A DNA stretch of 25,141 nucleotides from a virus, in the IMG/VR virus record IMGVR_UViG_3300046167_000207, positions 1 to 25,141 of that record, one strand, 5' to 3'. Shown here piece by piece: positions 7,196-13,367 of this stretch. The translations under genes and the position numbers were made by a program. The notes under the pieces were generated by a model, which saw only the letters and a list, made by a program, of their open reading frames with translations, had not been told where the DNA came from and made no database searches. Positions within the stretch are counted from its first letter, which is position 1. Every line of letters begins with the position of its first letter.

Positions 7196-7572
7196 CATTA
7201 CCTGACAGCGGTAAACGCTCAGAGTTTGACACAGGTGCAGTTCGTGATGCGATGGAGGGAAAAGGTATGCCATCATTGCTACCGATAGCTGCACTTCGCG
7301 CTGCTTCTAAACGCTTTGAAGATGGCGCTAATAAGTATGGTCGTGATAACTGGACTAAAGGTATTCCGCTAAGTAGATACATAGATAGTTTGTATAGACA
7401 TCTATGGCAGTTCATTGAAGGGGATGAGAGTGAAGACCACGCAGGTGCTATCGTTTGGAACGCTATGTGTCTTGTTCAAACCGAGGAGTGGATTAAGAAT
7501 GGCAAGTTACCTAAGTCGTTAGATGACATAAGGAAGAGGGAATATGAAGAATCGAACCAAGAAGAAAGGTAA
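7177..7572 (+). CDS. dATP/dGTP diphosphohydrolase-like protein (DUF5664 / MazZ-type)
   Basis: A 131-aa protein matching my recollection of the phage dATP/dGTP diphosphohydrolase N-terminal family (DUF5664): 'FDTGAVRDAMEGKGMPSLLPI', then 'KRFEDGANKYGRDNW', 'GIPLSRYIDSLYRHLWQF', and 'EGDESEDHAGAIVWNAM'. The acidic cluster at residues 81-88 ending in Glu86-Asp87-His88 is the likely metal/pyrophosphate site, as in the all-alpha MazG-like NTP pyrophosphohydrolases. It would convert dATP or dGTP to the monophosphate, shifting dNTP pools next to the replication genes. The last ~25 residues are highly charged. The start is inside the exonuclease 3' end (19-nt overlap). The substrate cannot be deduced from sequence. 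Confidence 0.82.
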   Translation: MDTKKVTLPDSGKRSEFDTGAVRDAMEGKGMPSLLPIAALRAASKRFEDGANKYGRDNWTKGIPLSRYIDSLYRHLWQFIEGDESEDHAGAIVWNAMCLVQTEEWIKNGKLPKSLDDIRKREYEESNQEER

Positions 7573-7574
7573 TT

Positions 7575-7763
7575 ATGGCTGACTCATTTCCCCCAATACA
7601 TCCACAATTACTCAAAGCTTTGGTCGAAAACTTCCCTCAAAAAGATTTTGATACGAGTAAGTCATTAAGAGATATGGACTTTCATAATGGACAACGCTCA
7701 GTCATTAACTTCCTTACCCATCAATTCGATATTCAAAACGAAAATATCCTAACGAAAGAATAA
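7575..7763 (+). CDS. Small hypothetical protein
   Basis: A 62-aa acidic protein beginning MADSFPPIHPQLLKALVENF, preceded by a good AAAGG ribosome binding site in 'gaagaaaggtaattatg' and starting two bases after the upstream stop. Composition and spacing fit a real small phage gene. The N-terminal 'PPIHPQLLKALVENFPQ' segment resembles short proteins seen at this position in related podoviruses, but I know no function. No membrane segment or catalytic motif is visible. Confidence 0.65.
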   Translation: MADSFPPIHPQLLKALVENFPQKDFDTSKSLRDMDFHNGQRSVINFLTHQFDIQNENILTKE

Positions 7764-7767
7764 TACC

Positions 7768-7971
7768 ATGTGTACGTCAGCGCCCAAAATCCCAGACCCA
7801 GTTCCACCGCCCGCACCTCCTCCCCCTCCCGTCAAGACAGCGAAGAAACTTGAAAACAAGACACTCAAGAAACGCGAAAGCTCCAAGAAGACAGGTGCAA
7901 GTAAATTAACTATACGGCGCTCTACAGTCAACACCGGCTTAAGTGGCACAGGTGCAAATATAGCTTACTAA
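7768..7971 (+). CDS. Small proline/lysine-rich protein, possibly gp6.7/gp7.3-like virion protein
   Basis: A 67-aa protein: 'MCTSAPKIPDP', a polyproline stretch at residues 11-21, a Lys/Glu-rich middle, and a C-terminal 'LTIRRSTVNTGLSGTGANI'. The combination of a disordered basic middle and a Ser/Gly-rich tail recalls T7 gp7.3 (tail 'SLSVARSSGGGINI'), which is encoded just before the portal and needed for tail assembly. Position and architecture support this; direct similarity is weak. The Pro-rich codons produce a pyrimidine-rich tract at ~7800-7831. The gene lies between the nucleotide-metabolism genes and the fibre-like gene. Confidence 0.65.
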   Translation: MCTSAPKIPDPVPPPAPPPPPVKTAKKLENKTLKKRESSKKTGASKLTIRRSTVNTGLSGTGANIAY

Positions 7972-7976
7972 TATAA

Positions 7977-8471
7977 ATGGCGGATAGAACCCTAACGGTA
8001 AACGGTCAACCTTTCACATTTAATCGTGATAGGTTTGCAGGTGTAAGAACTATGACGGTGACAGGTCAACCTCTTACAGACTCCACTACCTCAATCCAAG
8101 TAACCGTTGCAGGACACTCTGACCTTGATGGAGTATATACTACGAGTGGCGTGGGTACAGCGGCTATCTGGCTTCAACAAGGAGGTAATGGGCGAATTGA
8201 GTCTGGAGGATACAACTCAGAAGGGGATTACACAGACTGGTATTTTCGAGATGTTGCTGATAGTGACCCCTCGGTAACCTATTATGGAACACAGTCCGAT
8301 GACAGACCTTGGAAGCCTGCTAATACAGGCATCGTAACAATTACTCCTGTCCCAGAGACAGTCACAGTAGACCGCACAGCTTCCGTAATAGATTCAGACC
8401 GTAAGGGTGAGTCTCGTCCACTACTAAGTAAAGTAGTAGGAGGCGCGGCAGCAGGCTTACAGCCTACGTGA
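7977..8471 (+). CDS. LamG/fibre-like structural protein, N-terminal part (frame broken at ~8455)
   Basis: A 164-aa open frame that is the front part of a longer structural protein. Residues 1-150 are beta-rich, with repeats of the type 'TLTVNGQPFTFNRD' and 'TMTVTGQPLTD', then 'GVYTTSGVGTAAIWLQQGGNGRI' and 'WYFRDVADSDPSV'. At the end, 'VVGGAAAG' runs out of frame and hits TGA at 8469-8471. The +1 frame over the same bases reads 'AYSLRDLNDKAGNNKVVEVL', the continuation expected for phage 'GGAAAAYSLRDLN' proteins. The natural protein is therefore probably a ~555-aa fusion through 9645, made by +1 frameshifting or broken by one extra base. It is a likely surface or fibre component, by domain type and position before the portal. 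Confidence 0.8.
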   Translation: MADRTLTVNGQPFTFNRDRFAGVRTMTVTGQPLTDSTTSIQVTVAGHSDLDGVYTTSGVGTAAIWLQQGGNGRIESGGYNSEGDYTDWYFRDVADSDPSVTYYGTQSDDRPWKPANTGIVTITPVPETVTVDRTASVIDSDRKGESRPLLSKVVGGAAAGLQPT

Positions 8472-8472
8472 C
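8445..8472 (+). other. Reading-frame break (+1) within the fibre-like gene
   Basis: Around 'gcggcagcaggcttacagc' the coding frame moves from that of 7977 to the next frame. Dropping one G at about 8454-8455 restores a continuous protein, with 'GGAAA' followed by 'AYSLRDLND'. The upstream frame ends at TGA 8469-8471. No classic slippery site or stimulatory hairpin is obvious, so a sequencing/assembly indel or true mutation is as likely as programmed frameshifting. Confidence 0.75.
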
Positions 8473-8583
8473 CTCAATGACAAAGCAGGTAACAACAAGG
8501 TTGTTGAAGTATTACGTTCTAGCGACGATACGTCTAGGGATTTCTTAGCCAAGGAGGTATCCAACGGAACGCTAGAGGCTTGG

Positions 8584-9645
8584 GTGAATGAAGATTACGC
8601 TAAATACACCTCTGACTTTAGCTCTGGAGATGATAGCTGGGGTGCATTTGATGATGTTACTGAAACTGGTAATATTGATGGTATTGGAGGATTAGATGAC
8701 AACCTGCGATTAGCCATAGGTTCAGCTACTAGCAATCATAGGGCGTTTAGAAGTAACGTTCTTCCAGTAAACCAAAAATTTAATTTTTCAGCCAGAATAT
8801 TTATACCCTCAACTAACTCAGTTGTTGATAGTATTATAATAAGAGATGCTTCAAACAATGTTATTGTCGCAAGCACGACTCCTACGCAAGACCAATGGGT
8901 TACTGTAACGGCAAATAACGTAACTTTAACTAATGCACAGTTAAGAGTAAACCTTCAAGACGGAGGAGTTAATACCTTTGCTGGCAATGGCTCCGATGTA
9001 ATCTATTTAAGAGAGATAACAGTTACTCAGGTTACATCAGACGGCTTCGTATCCAAATGGTATGACCAGTCAGGTAACGAACGACACGCAGAACAAGGTG
9101 CATCTACTAATCAACCTAAGATTGTTGACAGTGGAGTGCTTACAAAAGATACAGACGGCAACCCTTATTTACAGTTTGATGGTAGTCAATACTTTAGAAT
9201 CTATAAAAACAATAGTCTTTCAGAGGGCTTGATACTGCCTGACATTCAAAATTCATTTTCGGTATGTGTATTTAGTCACACAACTTCCTCATCTAAGCTT
9301 ATTGCTCAATTAAACCGCTCTGGAGACAGATACTACATATATAATAGAAAAGTTATAATTGGAAATAATATAACAATCTTGGATAGTGCCTCTCAAAATA
9401 CAAAGCACGTGCGTAGTCTCAATGCCTCGGCTTCAGGCGTATTCAATAGTTATGTCGACTCGGTACTCATTGGCACTAACACTGACACTAACACTGCAAG
9501 TGGAGGTGATTCTAGTATCGGAGCCTCAGCTACTGGAGCCACTGGATTAGTGGGTAATATATACGAGCTTGTAGTTTACCGCACCGACCAGTCAGCCAAC
9601 CGTCTAGCTATCGAAGCTAACATTAACAATCAATACGACATCTAA
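8584..9645 (+). CDS. LamG/fibre-like structural protein, C-terminal part
   Basis: The back part of the protein that starts at 7977. Coding clearly begins upstream, at about 8458. The first start-like codon in this frame is the GTG at 8584, and the 353 residues contain no internal Met, which argues strongly for a frameshifted fusion and not an independent gene. Domains: 'FSSGDDSWGAFDDVTETGN' to 'YLREITVTQ' (residues ~11-147) looks like a beta-sandwich carbohydrate-binding module. 'DGFVSKWYDQSGNERHAEQ' follows, the WYDQSGN signature seen in LamG/arabinofuranosidase-like phage fibre proteins, then a second jelly-roll-like region ending 'ELVVYRTDQSANRLAIEANINNQYDI'. It is probably surface-exposed and involved in binding host glycans. 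This role is inferred. Confidence 0.8.
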   Translation: MNEDYAKYTSDFSSGDDSWGAFDDVTETGNIDGIGGLDDNLRLAIGSATSNHRAFRSNVLPVNQKFNFSARIFIPSTNSVVDSIIIRDASNNVIVASTTPTQDQWVTVTANNVTLTNAQLRVNLQDGGVNTFAGNGSDVIYLREITVTQVTSDGFVSKWYDQSGNERHAEQGASTNQPKIVDSGVLTKDTDGNPYLQFDGSQYFRIYKNNSLSEGLILPDIQNSFSVCVFSHTTSSSKLIAQLNRSGDRYYIYNRKVIIGNNITILDSASQNTKHVRSLNASASGVFNSYVDSVLIGTNTDTNTASGGDSSIGASATGATGLVGNIYELVVYRTDQSANRLAIEANINNQYDI

Positions 9646-9647
9646 TA

Positions 9648-9878
9648 ATGTATCTAATTTACGCAAGCGAAGAAGCCGCCCTAGAGCGTGCAGACGAAGA
9701 AGGTAAAGACCGTAACTACCCTTACTGGACTACTGGAGGAACAACACGTTGGGTGACTAGACCTTATCCTACGGCTGACGGTATGTGGGCTTTAGATGTT
9801 TCTGAGTATGACCTCGACGAGTCCGAAGAGTCCGCTACTGTTGATGCCTATTCACCCCTAGAAGTCGAAGAGGACTAA
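9648..9878 (+). CDS. Small acidic protein downstream of the fibre-like gene
   Basis: A 76-aa, strongly acidic protein ('MYLIYASEEAALERADEEGK' at the start, many Glu/Asp at the end). The middle 'TTRWVTRPYPTADGMWALDVSEYDL' resembles short proteins that follow fibre or LamG genes in other phages; I recall the pattern but not a function. It starts two bases after the fibre stop, which suggests co-translation and perhaps a chaperone or assembly role. No membrane segment is present. Confidence 0.7.
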   Translation: MYLIYASEEAALERADEEGKDRNYPYWTTGGTTRWVTRPYPTADGMWALDVSEYDLDESEESATVDAYSPLEVEED

Positions 9879-9885
9879 TATATTT

Positions 9886-11439
9886 ATGAGTAACAAATCT
9901 GCCGAAAGCTTATACACCTCCCTTGAAGGGAAGCGCTACCAATACCTAGACAGAGCCAGACAAGCATCTAAATTAACTTTACCTTATGTAATGCCTGATG
10001 AGGGCTTCGGTTCTCATTCACGGTTAGAGACACCCTTTCAGGGCGTTGGGGCAAGAGGAACTAACAACCTAGCATCAAAACTATTACTTGCACTCCTTCC
10101 CCCTAACGCCCCCTTTTTTAGATTAAACGTAGACAAGTATGCTTTGGCAGCCGAAGGTGCTGATGCAAGTGTATTGTCTGAAATCGAAGCAGGACTTCAA
10201 CAAGTAGAAGATTCTGTGATGGATGAGATTAGCCGTGAGACCTATCGCGTTGCTATTCATGAAGCACTTAAGCATCTTATCGTTGCTGGTAATGCTTTAG
10301 TATATATGCCTGATGATGGCGGTATGCGTGTGTTTCACCTAGACCGCTATTGTGTTGAGCGTGATGCTATGGGTAATACCCTATACATCTGCACCAAAGA
10401 AACCCTTTCCTATATGTCACTGTCCGATGAGTTGAAAGAACTCGTAGGTGTCCAAGGAGAAAGTGCTGACGAGGCTATCAATCTTTACACAGCAGTGTGC
10501 CGTAAGAGTGACCACTGGTTTGTCTACCAAGACATCAACGGTATTCGTATCCCATCCTCTGAAGGTAAATACAAACTAGATAAGAACCCATTCATCCCTC
10601 TTCGCTTTACTCGCGTTGATGGTGAAGACTACGGTCGCGGTTATGTAGAAGAATACCTCGGAGACTTACAGTCACTTGAGACCCTTACCCAAGCTATCGT
10701 TGAAGGTAGTGCAGCAGCAGCCAAGGTTCTATTCATGGTTAATCCTAATGGCACAACCAGAGCAAGGACACTAGCTGAGTCACCTAATGGTGCTATCACC
10801 CAAGGTAATGCTCAGGACGTATCGGTTCTACAACTTAATAAATTTAATGACTTCCGCGTTGCCCAAGAAACTATCAAAGAAATTAAAGATAGACTTGGAC
10901 ACGCCTTCTTACTTACTTCAGGAGTTGTTCGCCAAGCCGAACGCGTGACTGCCGAAGAAATAAGAATGTTAAGTATTGAACTAGAGTCTGCCCTTGGTGG
11001 TCTCTATTCTCTACTTAGTACAGAACTTCAGATGCCTATGGTCAACCGACTGTTGGTAGTAATGAAGAAAAAGAAATCGTTACCTGAACTACCTAAGAAC
11101 GTGGTGAACCCTGTTATCATTACAGGTGTTGAAGCACTAGGTCGTGGTAATGATTTACAGAAACTTGATTTGTTCCTAGCTGGGGCAGCTCAAGTTGTTG
11201 GCGCTGAAGCTGTCGCTCAGTTCGTTAATGTAAGTGAATACTTCAAACGTAGAGCAACCTCCCTAGGCATCAAGACTCAAGAGTTAATCAAGAGTCCTGA
11301 ACAGATGCAGCAGGAGGCACAGGAAGCCCAACAAGCAGCGATGATGCAAGCTGCTATACCTAATGGCGTAAATGCTATTAGTAGCCAGTTAAGCCAAGCT
11401 CAAGACGGAGCGAATATGAATCAACAAATAAGCGAGTAA
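9886..11439 (+). CDS. 8: Portal (head-tail connector) protein, T7 gp8-like
   Basis: A 517-aa portal protein (T7 gp8: 536 aa), forming the ring at the capsid vertex through which DNA is packaged and ejected. Family landmarks: 'YQYLDRARQASKLTLPYVMPDEG' near the N-terminus, 'GARGTNNLASKLLLALLPPNAPFF', the central 'GEDYGRGYVEEYLGDLQSLETL', and 'ERVTAEEIRMLSIELESALGG'. The C-terminal ~50 residues are Gln/Ala-rich. A GAGGA ribosome binding site lies just upstream in the end of the preceding gene. It is followed two bases later by the scaffold gene, as in T7. Confidence 0.97.
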   Translation: MSNKSAESLYTSLEGKRYQYLDRARQASKLTLPYVMPDEGFGSHSRLETPFQGVGARGTNNLASKLLLALLPPNAPFFRLNVDKYALAAEGADASVLSEIEAGLQQVEDSVMDEISRETYRVAIHEALKHLIVAGNALVYMPDDGGMRVFHLDRYCVERDAMGNTLYICTKETLSYMSLSDELKELVGVQGESADEAINLYTAVCRKSDHWFVYQDINGIRIPSSEGKYKLDKNPFIPLRFTRVDGEDYGRGYVEEYLGDLQSLETLTQAIVEGSAAAAKVLFMVNPNGTTRARTLAESPNGAITQGNAQDVSVLQLNKFNDFRVAQETIKEIKDRLGHAFLLTSGVVRQAERVTAEEIRMLSIELESALGGLYSLLSTELQMPMVNRLLVVMKKKKSLPELPKNVVNPVIITGVEALGRGNDLQKLDLFLAGAAQVVGAEAVAQFVNVSEYFKRRATSLGIKTQELIKSPEQMQQEAQEAQQAAMMQAAIPNGVNAISSQLSQAQDGANMNQQISE

Positions 11440-11441
11440 TA

Positions 11442-12236
11442 ATGGAAAGAGTTGTTATACAGGAACACAGTGAGGACGAAAATATCTCACTAGAGAAACA
11501 AGCGGCAATGCAAGACGAAGCCGCCAAAGCTAGAGGTCAATCTATTGTATCTGAATCTGAAAAGGTTGAAGAGACAGAGACCCCTATTGAAAGTGAGCGT
11601 CCTGAGTGGTTGCCTGAGAAGTTTGATACAGCAGAAGATATGGCTAAAGCCTATGCCGAAGCTGAGAAGAAACTATCAGAGCCAAAGGACACCAAGGAAA
11701 GTAAAGAAGCTAAACCTAAAGAAACTTCCGAACCTTCTAACGATGTCATCTCAAGTGCCACAGAAGAATTTTCTAATAGCGGAGAGCTATCTGACAAGAC
11801 CTATGAAAGTCTTGAACAAGCTGGTCTCTCCCGTGAAATGGTCAACGCATACATCGCTGGTCAACAGTCATTAGTAGACGCTCAGACTACAAGCATCCAC
11901 AACTCTGTGGGTGGTGAAGCTGAGTATGACGCTATGGCTAGATGGGCTGGTGAAAACTTAGCTGATGATGAGTTGGATGCTTTCAACACGATTGTCGAGA
12001 GTGGTACAACAAGCCAAGCAACTGTGGCAGTCAAAGGTTTATATGCTCAATACAGAGCGCTAGGTGGTGGAGAACCTTCCCTTGAAAAAGGCGGAACTTC
12101 TGCTGCTGACGCTGGAGTAAAACCTTATGGTTCCGCTGCTGAAGTTACAAGAGCTATGCGCGACCCTAAGTATGCTGAAGATGCAGGATACAGAAAACTA
12201 GTTGAACAGCGACTAGCAGTCACAACCGTATTATAA
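11442..12236 (+). CDS. 9: Capsid assembly (scaffolding) protein, T7 gp9-like
   Basis: A 264-aa scaffolding protein (T7 gp9: 307 aa) that guides procapsid assembly and leaves before DNA packaging. It is highly acidic in the first half (Glu/Lys/Ser-rich, residues 1-110), with the typical 'PEWLPEKFDTAEDMAKAYAEAEKKL' motif around residues 50-75. A helical middle follows ('GLSREMVNAYIAGQQ'), and the C-terminal 'YGSAAEVTRAMRDPKYAEDAGYRKLVEQRL' is the region that binds capsid protein in this family. Its position between portal and capsid agrees, although a three-gene cassette separates it from the capsid gene here. Confidence 0.95.
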   Translation: MERVVIQEHSEDENISLEKQAAMQDEAAKARGQSIVSESEKVEETETPIESERPEWLPEKFDTAEDMAKAYAEAEKKLSEPKDTKESKEAKPKETSEPSNDVISSATEEFSNSGELSDKTYESLEQAGLSREMVNAYIAGQQSLVDAQTTSIHNSVGGEAEYDAMARWAGENLADDELDAFNTIVESGTTSQATVAVKGLYAQYRALGGGEPSLEKGGTSAADAGVKPYGSAAEVTRAMRDPKYAEDAGYRKLVEQRLAVTTVL

Positions 12237-12238
12237 TT

Positions 12239-12637
12239 ATGACACCAGAACTAATAGCAATGCTCGGAGGAGGACTCAGTGGCTTCGTAATGAAGCTTAT
12301 TGGGACGCAGATGGAAAACCAAGCCCGTCAATTTGAGCGCATGATTACGACACAGCAGACAGCAGATGCCTCGGCTGATGCCGCTGCCAAACGTAATGGC
12401 GGTGTATTAGTTCGCAGATTCCTAGTGGTCTCCACTGTCTTTGCCATCGTTGTTGCCCCGTTCGTGTTCGCATGGACAGATGTGGGTGTCAGCGTTGCCA
12501 GAGAGACTGGAGGCTTTCTAGGGTTATTCAAAGGTGTCCAATGGGATACCGTACAAGGGTTCGTAATCCTCCCTGAAATCAGACAAACTGCCCTCGCCAT
12601 TGTAGGCTTCTACTTTGGTTCCTCTCAAATTAAATGA
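12239..12637 (+). CDS. Multi-TM membrane protein, holin-like candidate
   Basis: A 132-aa protein with an amphipathic N-terminus ('MLGGGLSGFVMKLIG'), a soluble helical stretch (residues ~22-57), and a clear membrane segment at ~58-79 ('FLVVSTVFAIVVAPFVFAW'). One or two further hydrophobic segments follow near 88-97 and 105-130, the last ending 'ALAIVGFYFGSSQIK'. The pattern '.VRRF.VV......' followed by a terminal 'FYFGSS' recalls three-TM proteins of marine phages that I associate loosely with holin-type families. Directly downstream are another TM protein and a secreted lysozyme-like enzyme, which supports a lysis role. No biochemical signature distinguishes a holin, so this is context-based. 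Confidence 0.6.
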   Translation: MTPELIAMLGGGLSGFVMKLIGTQMENQARQFERMITTQQTADASADAAAKRNGGVLVRRFLVVSTVFAIVVAPFVFAWTDVGVSVARETGGFLGLFKGVQWDTVQGFVILPEIRQTALAIVGFYFGSSQIK

Positions 12638-12789
12638 CAGAGATTCTTAATGTTGTATCATCCCTCACACCAGTCCTTATTGGTATCATTACGCTAATAA
12701 TTGTGTTGGCTCGGATGCACTACAACCTTGAAGCTCTCACCGAAAAAGTAAAAATTCTTTTTGACTTCCATAATAAAAAAAAGAAATAA
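12634..12789 (+). CDS. 51-aa single-TM protein of the lysis-like cassette
   Basis: A 51-residue ORF beginning MTEILNVVSS, coupled by an ATGA overlap to the preceding membrane protein and ending five bases before the lysozyme-like gene. One hydrophobic segment spans residues ~11-26 ('LTPVLIGIITLIIVLA'). It is followed by an amphipathic cytoplasmic-type tail ending in four lysines. Size, topology and placement suit a small holin, antiholin or pinholin-like partner, but nothing identifies it by family. Confidence 0.65.
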   Translation: MTEILNVVSSLTPVLIGIITLIIVLARMHYNLEALTEKVKILFDFHNKKKK

Positions 12790-12794
12790 GATGA

Positions 12795-13247
12795 ATGAAA
12801 TCCTATCTAATAGTATTATCTTTTCTTGCATCCCTAATCCCCCAATTAAAGGCAAATGAAAATTTGTCAATCTCCAGATTCGTGTCAAAAATCCCTATGT
12901 GGGAAGTGTATCCGAATAGTAAGCCTAACGTCATTGGCGACGGTGGTAAAGCTTTTGGTCACTATCAAATTACGAGTATTATGGTTAGGGACTACAATCG
13001 TATCAGCGGTCAAAGTCTTATCCATGAAGATTGTTTCGACCCTAAAATTTCTAAAGAAATCGCTTATACAGTTCTGTCGCACTATTCAAAGCACATTAAA
13101 AGGCAAGGAATAGAGCCTACTGTAAAGCATTGGTTGTTTATATGGAATGGTGGAGGTGGTGCTTGGAGACGAGTTCATCACCCTATCAGTGACAGTAAAC
13201 AATTACGACTGGAAGCCTATGCTCAACGAGCTATGACCTTCCTATAA
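12795..13247 (+). CDS. Secreted lysozyme/transglycosylase-like endolysin
   Basis: A 150-aa protein with an N-terminal signal peptide or signal anchor (hydrophobic residues 4-18, possible cleavage after 'QLKA'). A compact lysozyme-superfamily domain follows. 'PNVIGDGGKAFGHYQIT' (residues 44-60) is the GDGG-x-x-G-x-x-QI signature of SLT/lysozyme-like phage enzymes. Glu37 just upstream is the best candidate catalytic acid, and 'WNGGGGAWRR' near residue 117 is the matching later motif. It would cleave peptidoglycan after Sec export. T7's own lysozyme (gp3.5) is an unrelated amidase in the early-middle region, so this enzyme and its late position differ from T7. The start at 12795 is the only one giving the signal sequence. 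Confidence 0.82.
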   Translation: MKSYLIVLSFLASLIPQLKANENLSISRFVSKIPMWEVYPNSKPNVIGDGGKAFGHYQITSIMVRDYNRISGQSLIHEDCFDPKISKEIAYTVLSHYSKHIKRQGIEPTVKHWLFIWNGGGGAWRRVHHPISDSKQLRLEAYAQRAMTFL

Positions 13248-13367
13248 CTTTCGTTTAAGATTAGTAAGCACAATGCCCTCCGAGGAGGATAACATTTGGT
13301 AAGCAGATAATCGAAGACAAAAAACAATAAACTAAAACTAACCCCCTAATAAAAGAAAGAAAAAACT
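13248..13367 (+). promoter_or_regulatory. Non-coding leader upstream of the major capsid gene
   Basis: At 120 nt, this is the longest non-coding stretch in the window and precedes the most highly expressed gene. It contains CCTCCGAGGAGG (around 13277-13288), which can fold as a short CCTC/GAGG hairpin and includes a Shine-Dalgarno-like GGAGG far from the start codon. It also has two copies of GTAAGCA (13264 and 13299), and an A-rich, unstructured last ~50 nt ending 'agaaagaaaaaact' before the ATG. T7 has its strongest promoter (phi10) here, so a phage RNA polymerase promoter is expected, but I cannot identify its sequence. Confidence 0.45.

Noticed and set aside
7177-7572. Claim that this is a Z-genome (2-aminoadenine) phage
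   Set aside because: Only one MazZ-like gene is visible; no PurZ, DatZ or DpoZ-type polymerase is in the window.
7749-7949. Minus-strand Gly-rich ORF
   Set aside because: It is the complement of the polyproline codons of the small protein at 7768; no start signal or family resemblance.
8549-8590. Independent gene start for the second half of the fibre-like protein (AAGGAGG at ~8550, GTG at 8584)
   Set aside because: The G-rich site is ~28 nt from the GTG, and the frame upstream of 8584 already encodes recognisable family sequence (AYSLRDLNDKAGNN), so coding begins earlier.
13277-13288. CCTCCGAGGAGG as a terminator before the capsid gene
   Set aside because: The stem is only four base pairs with no following T tract.
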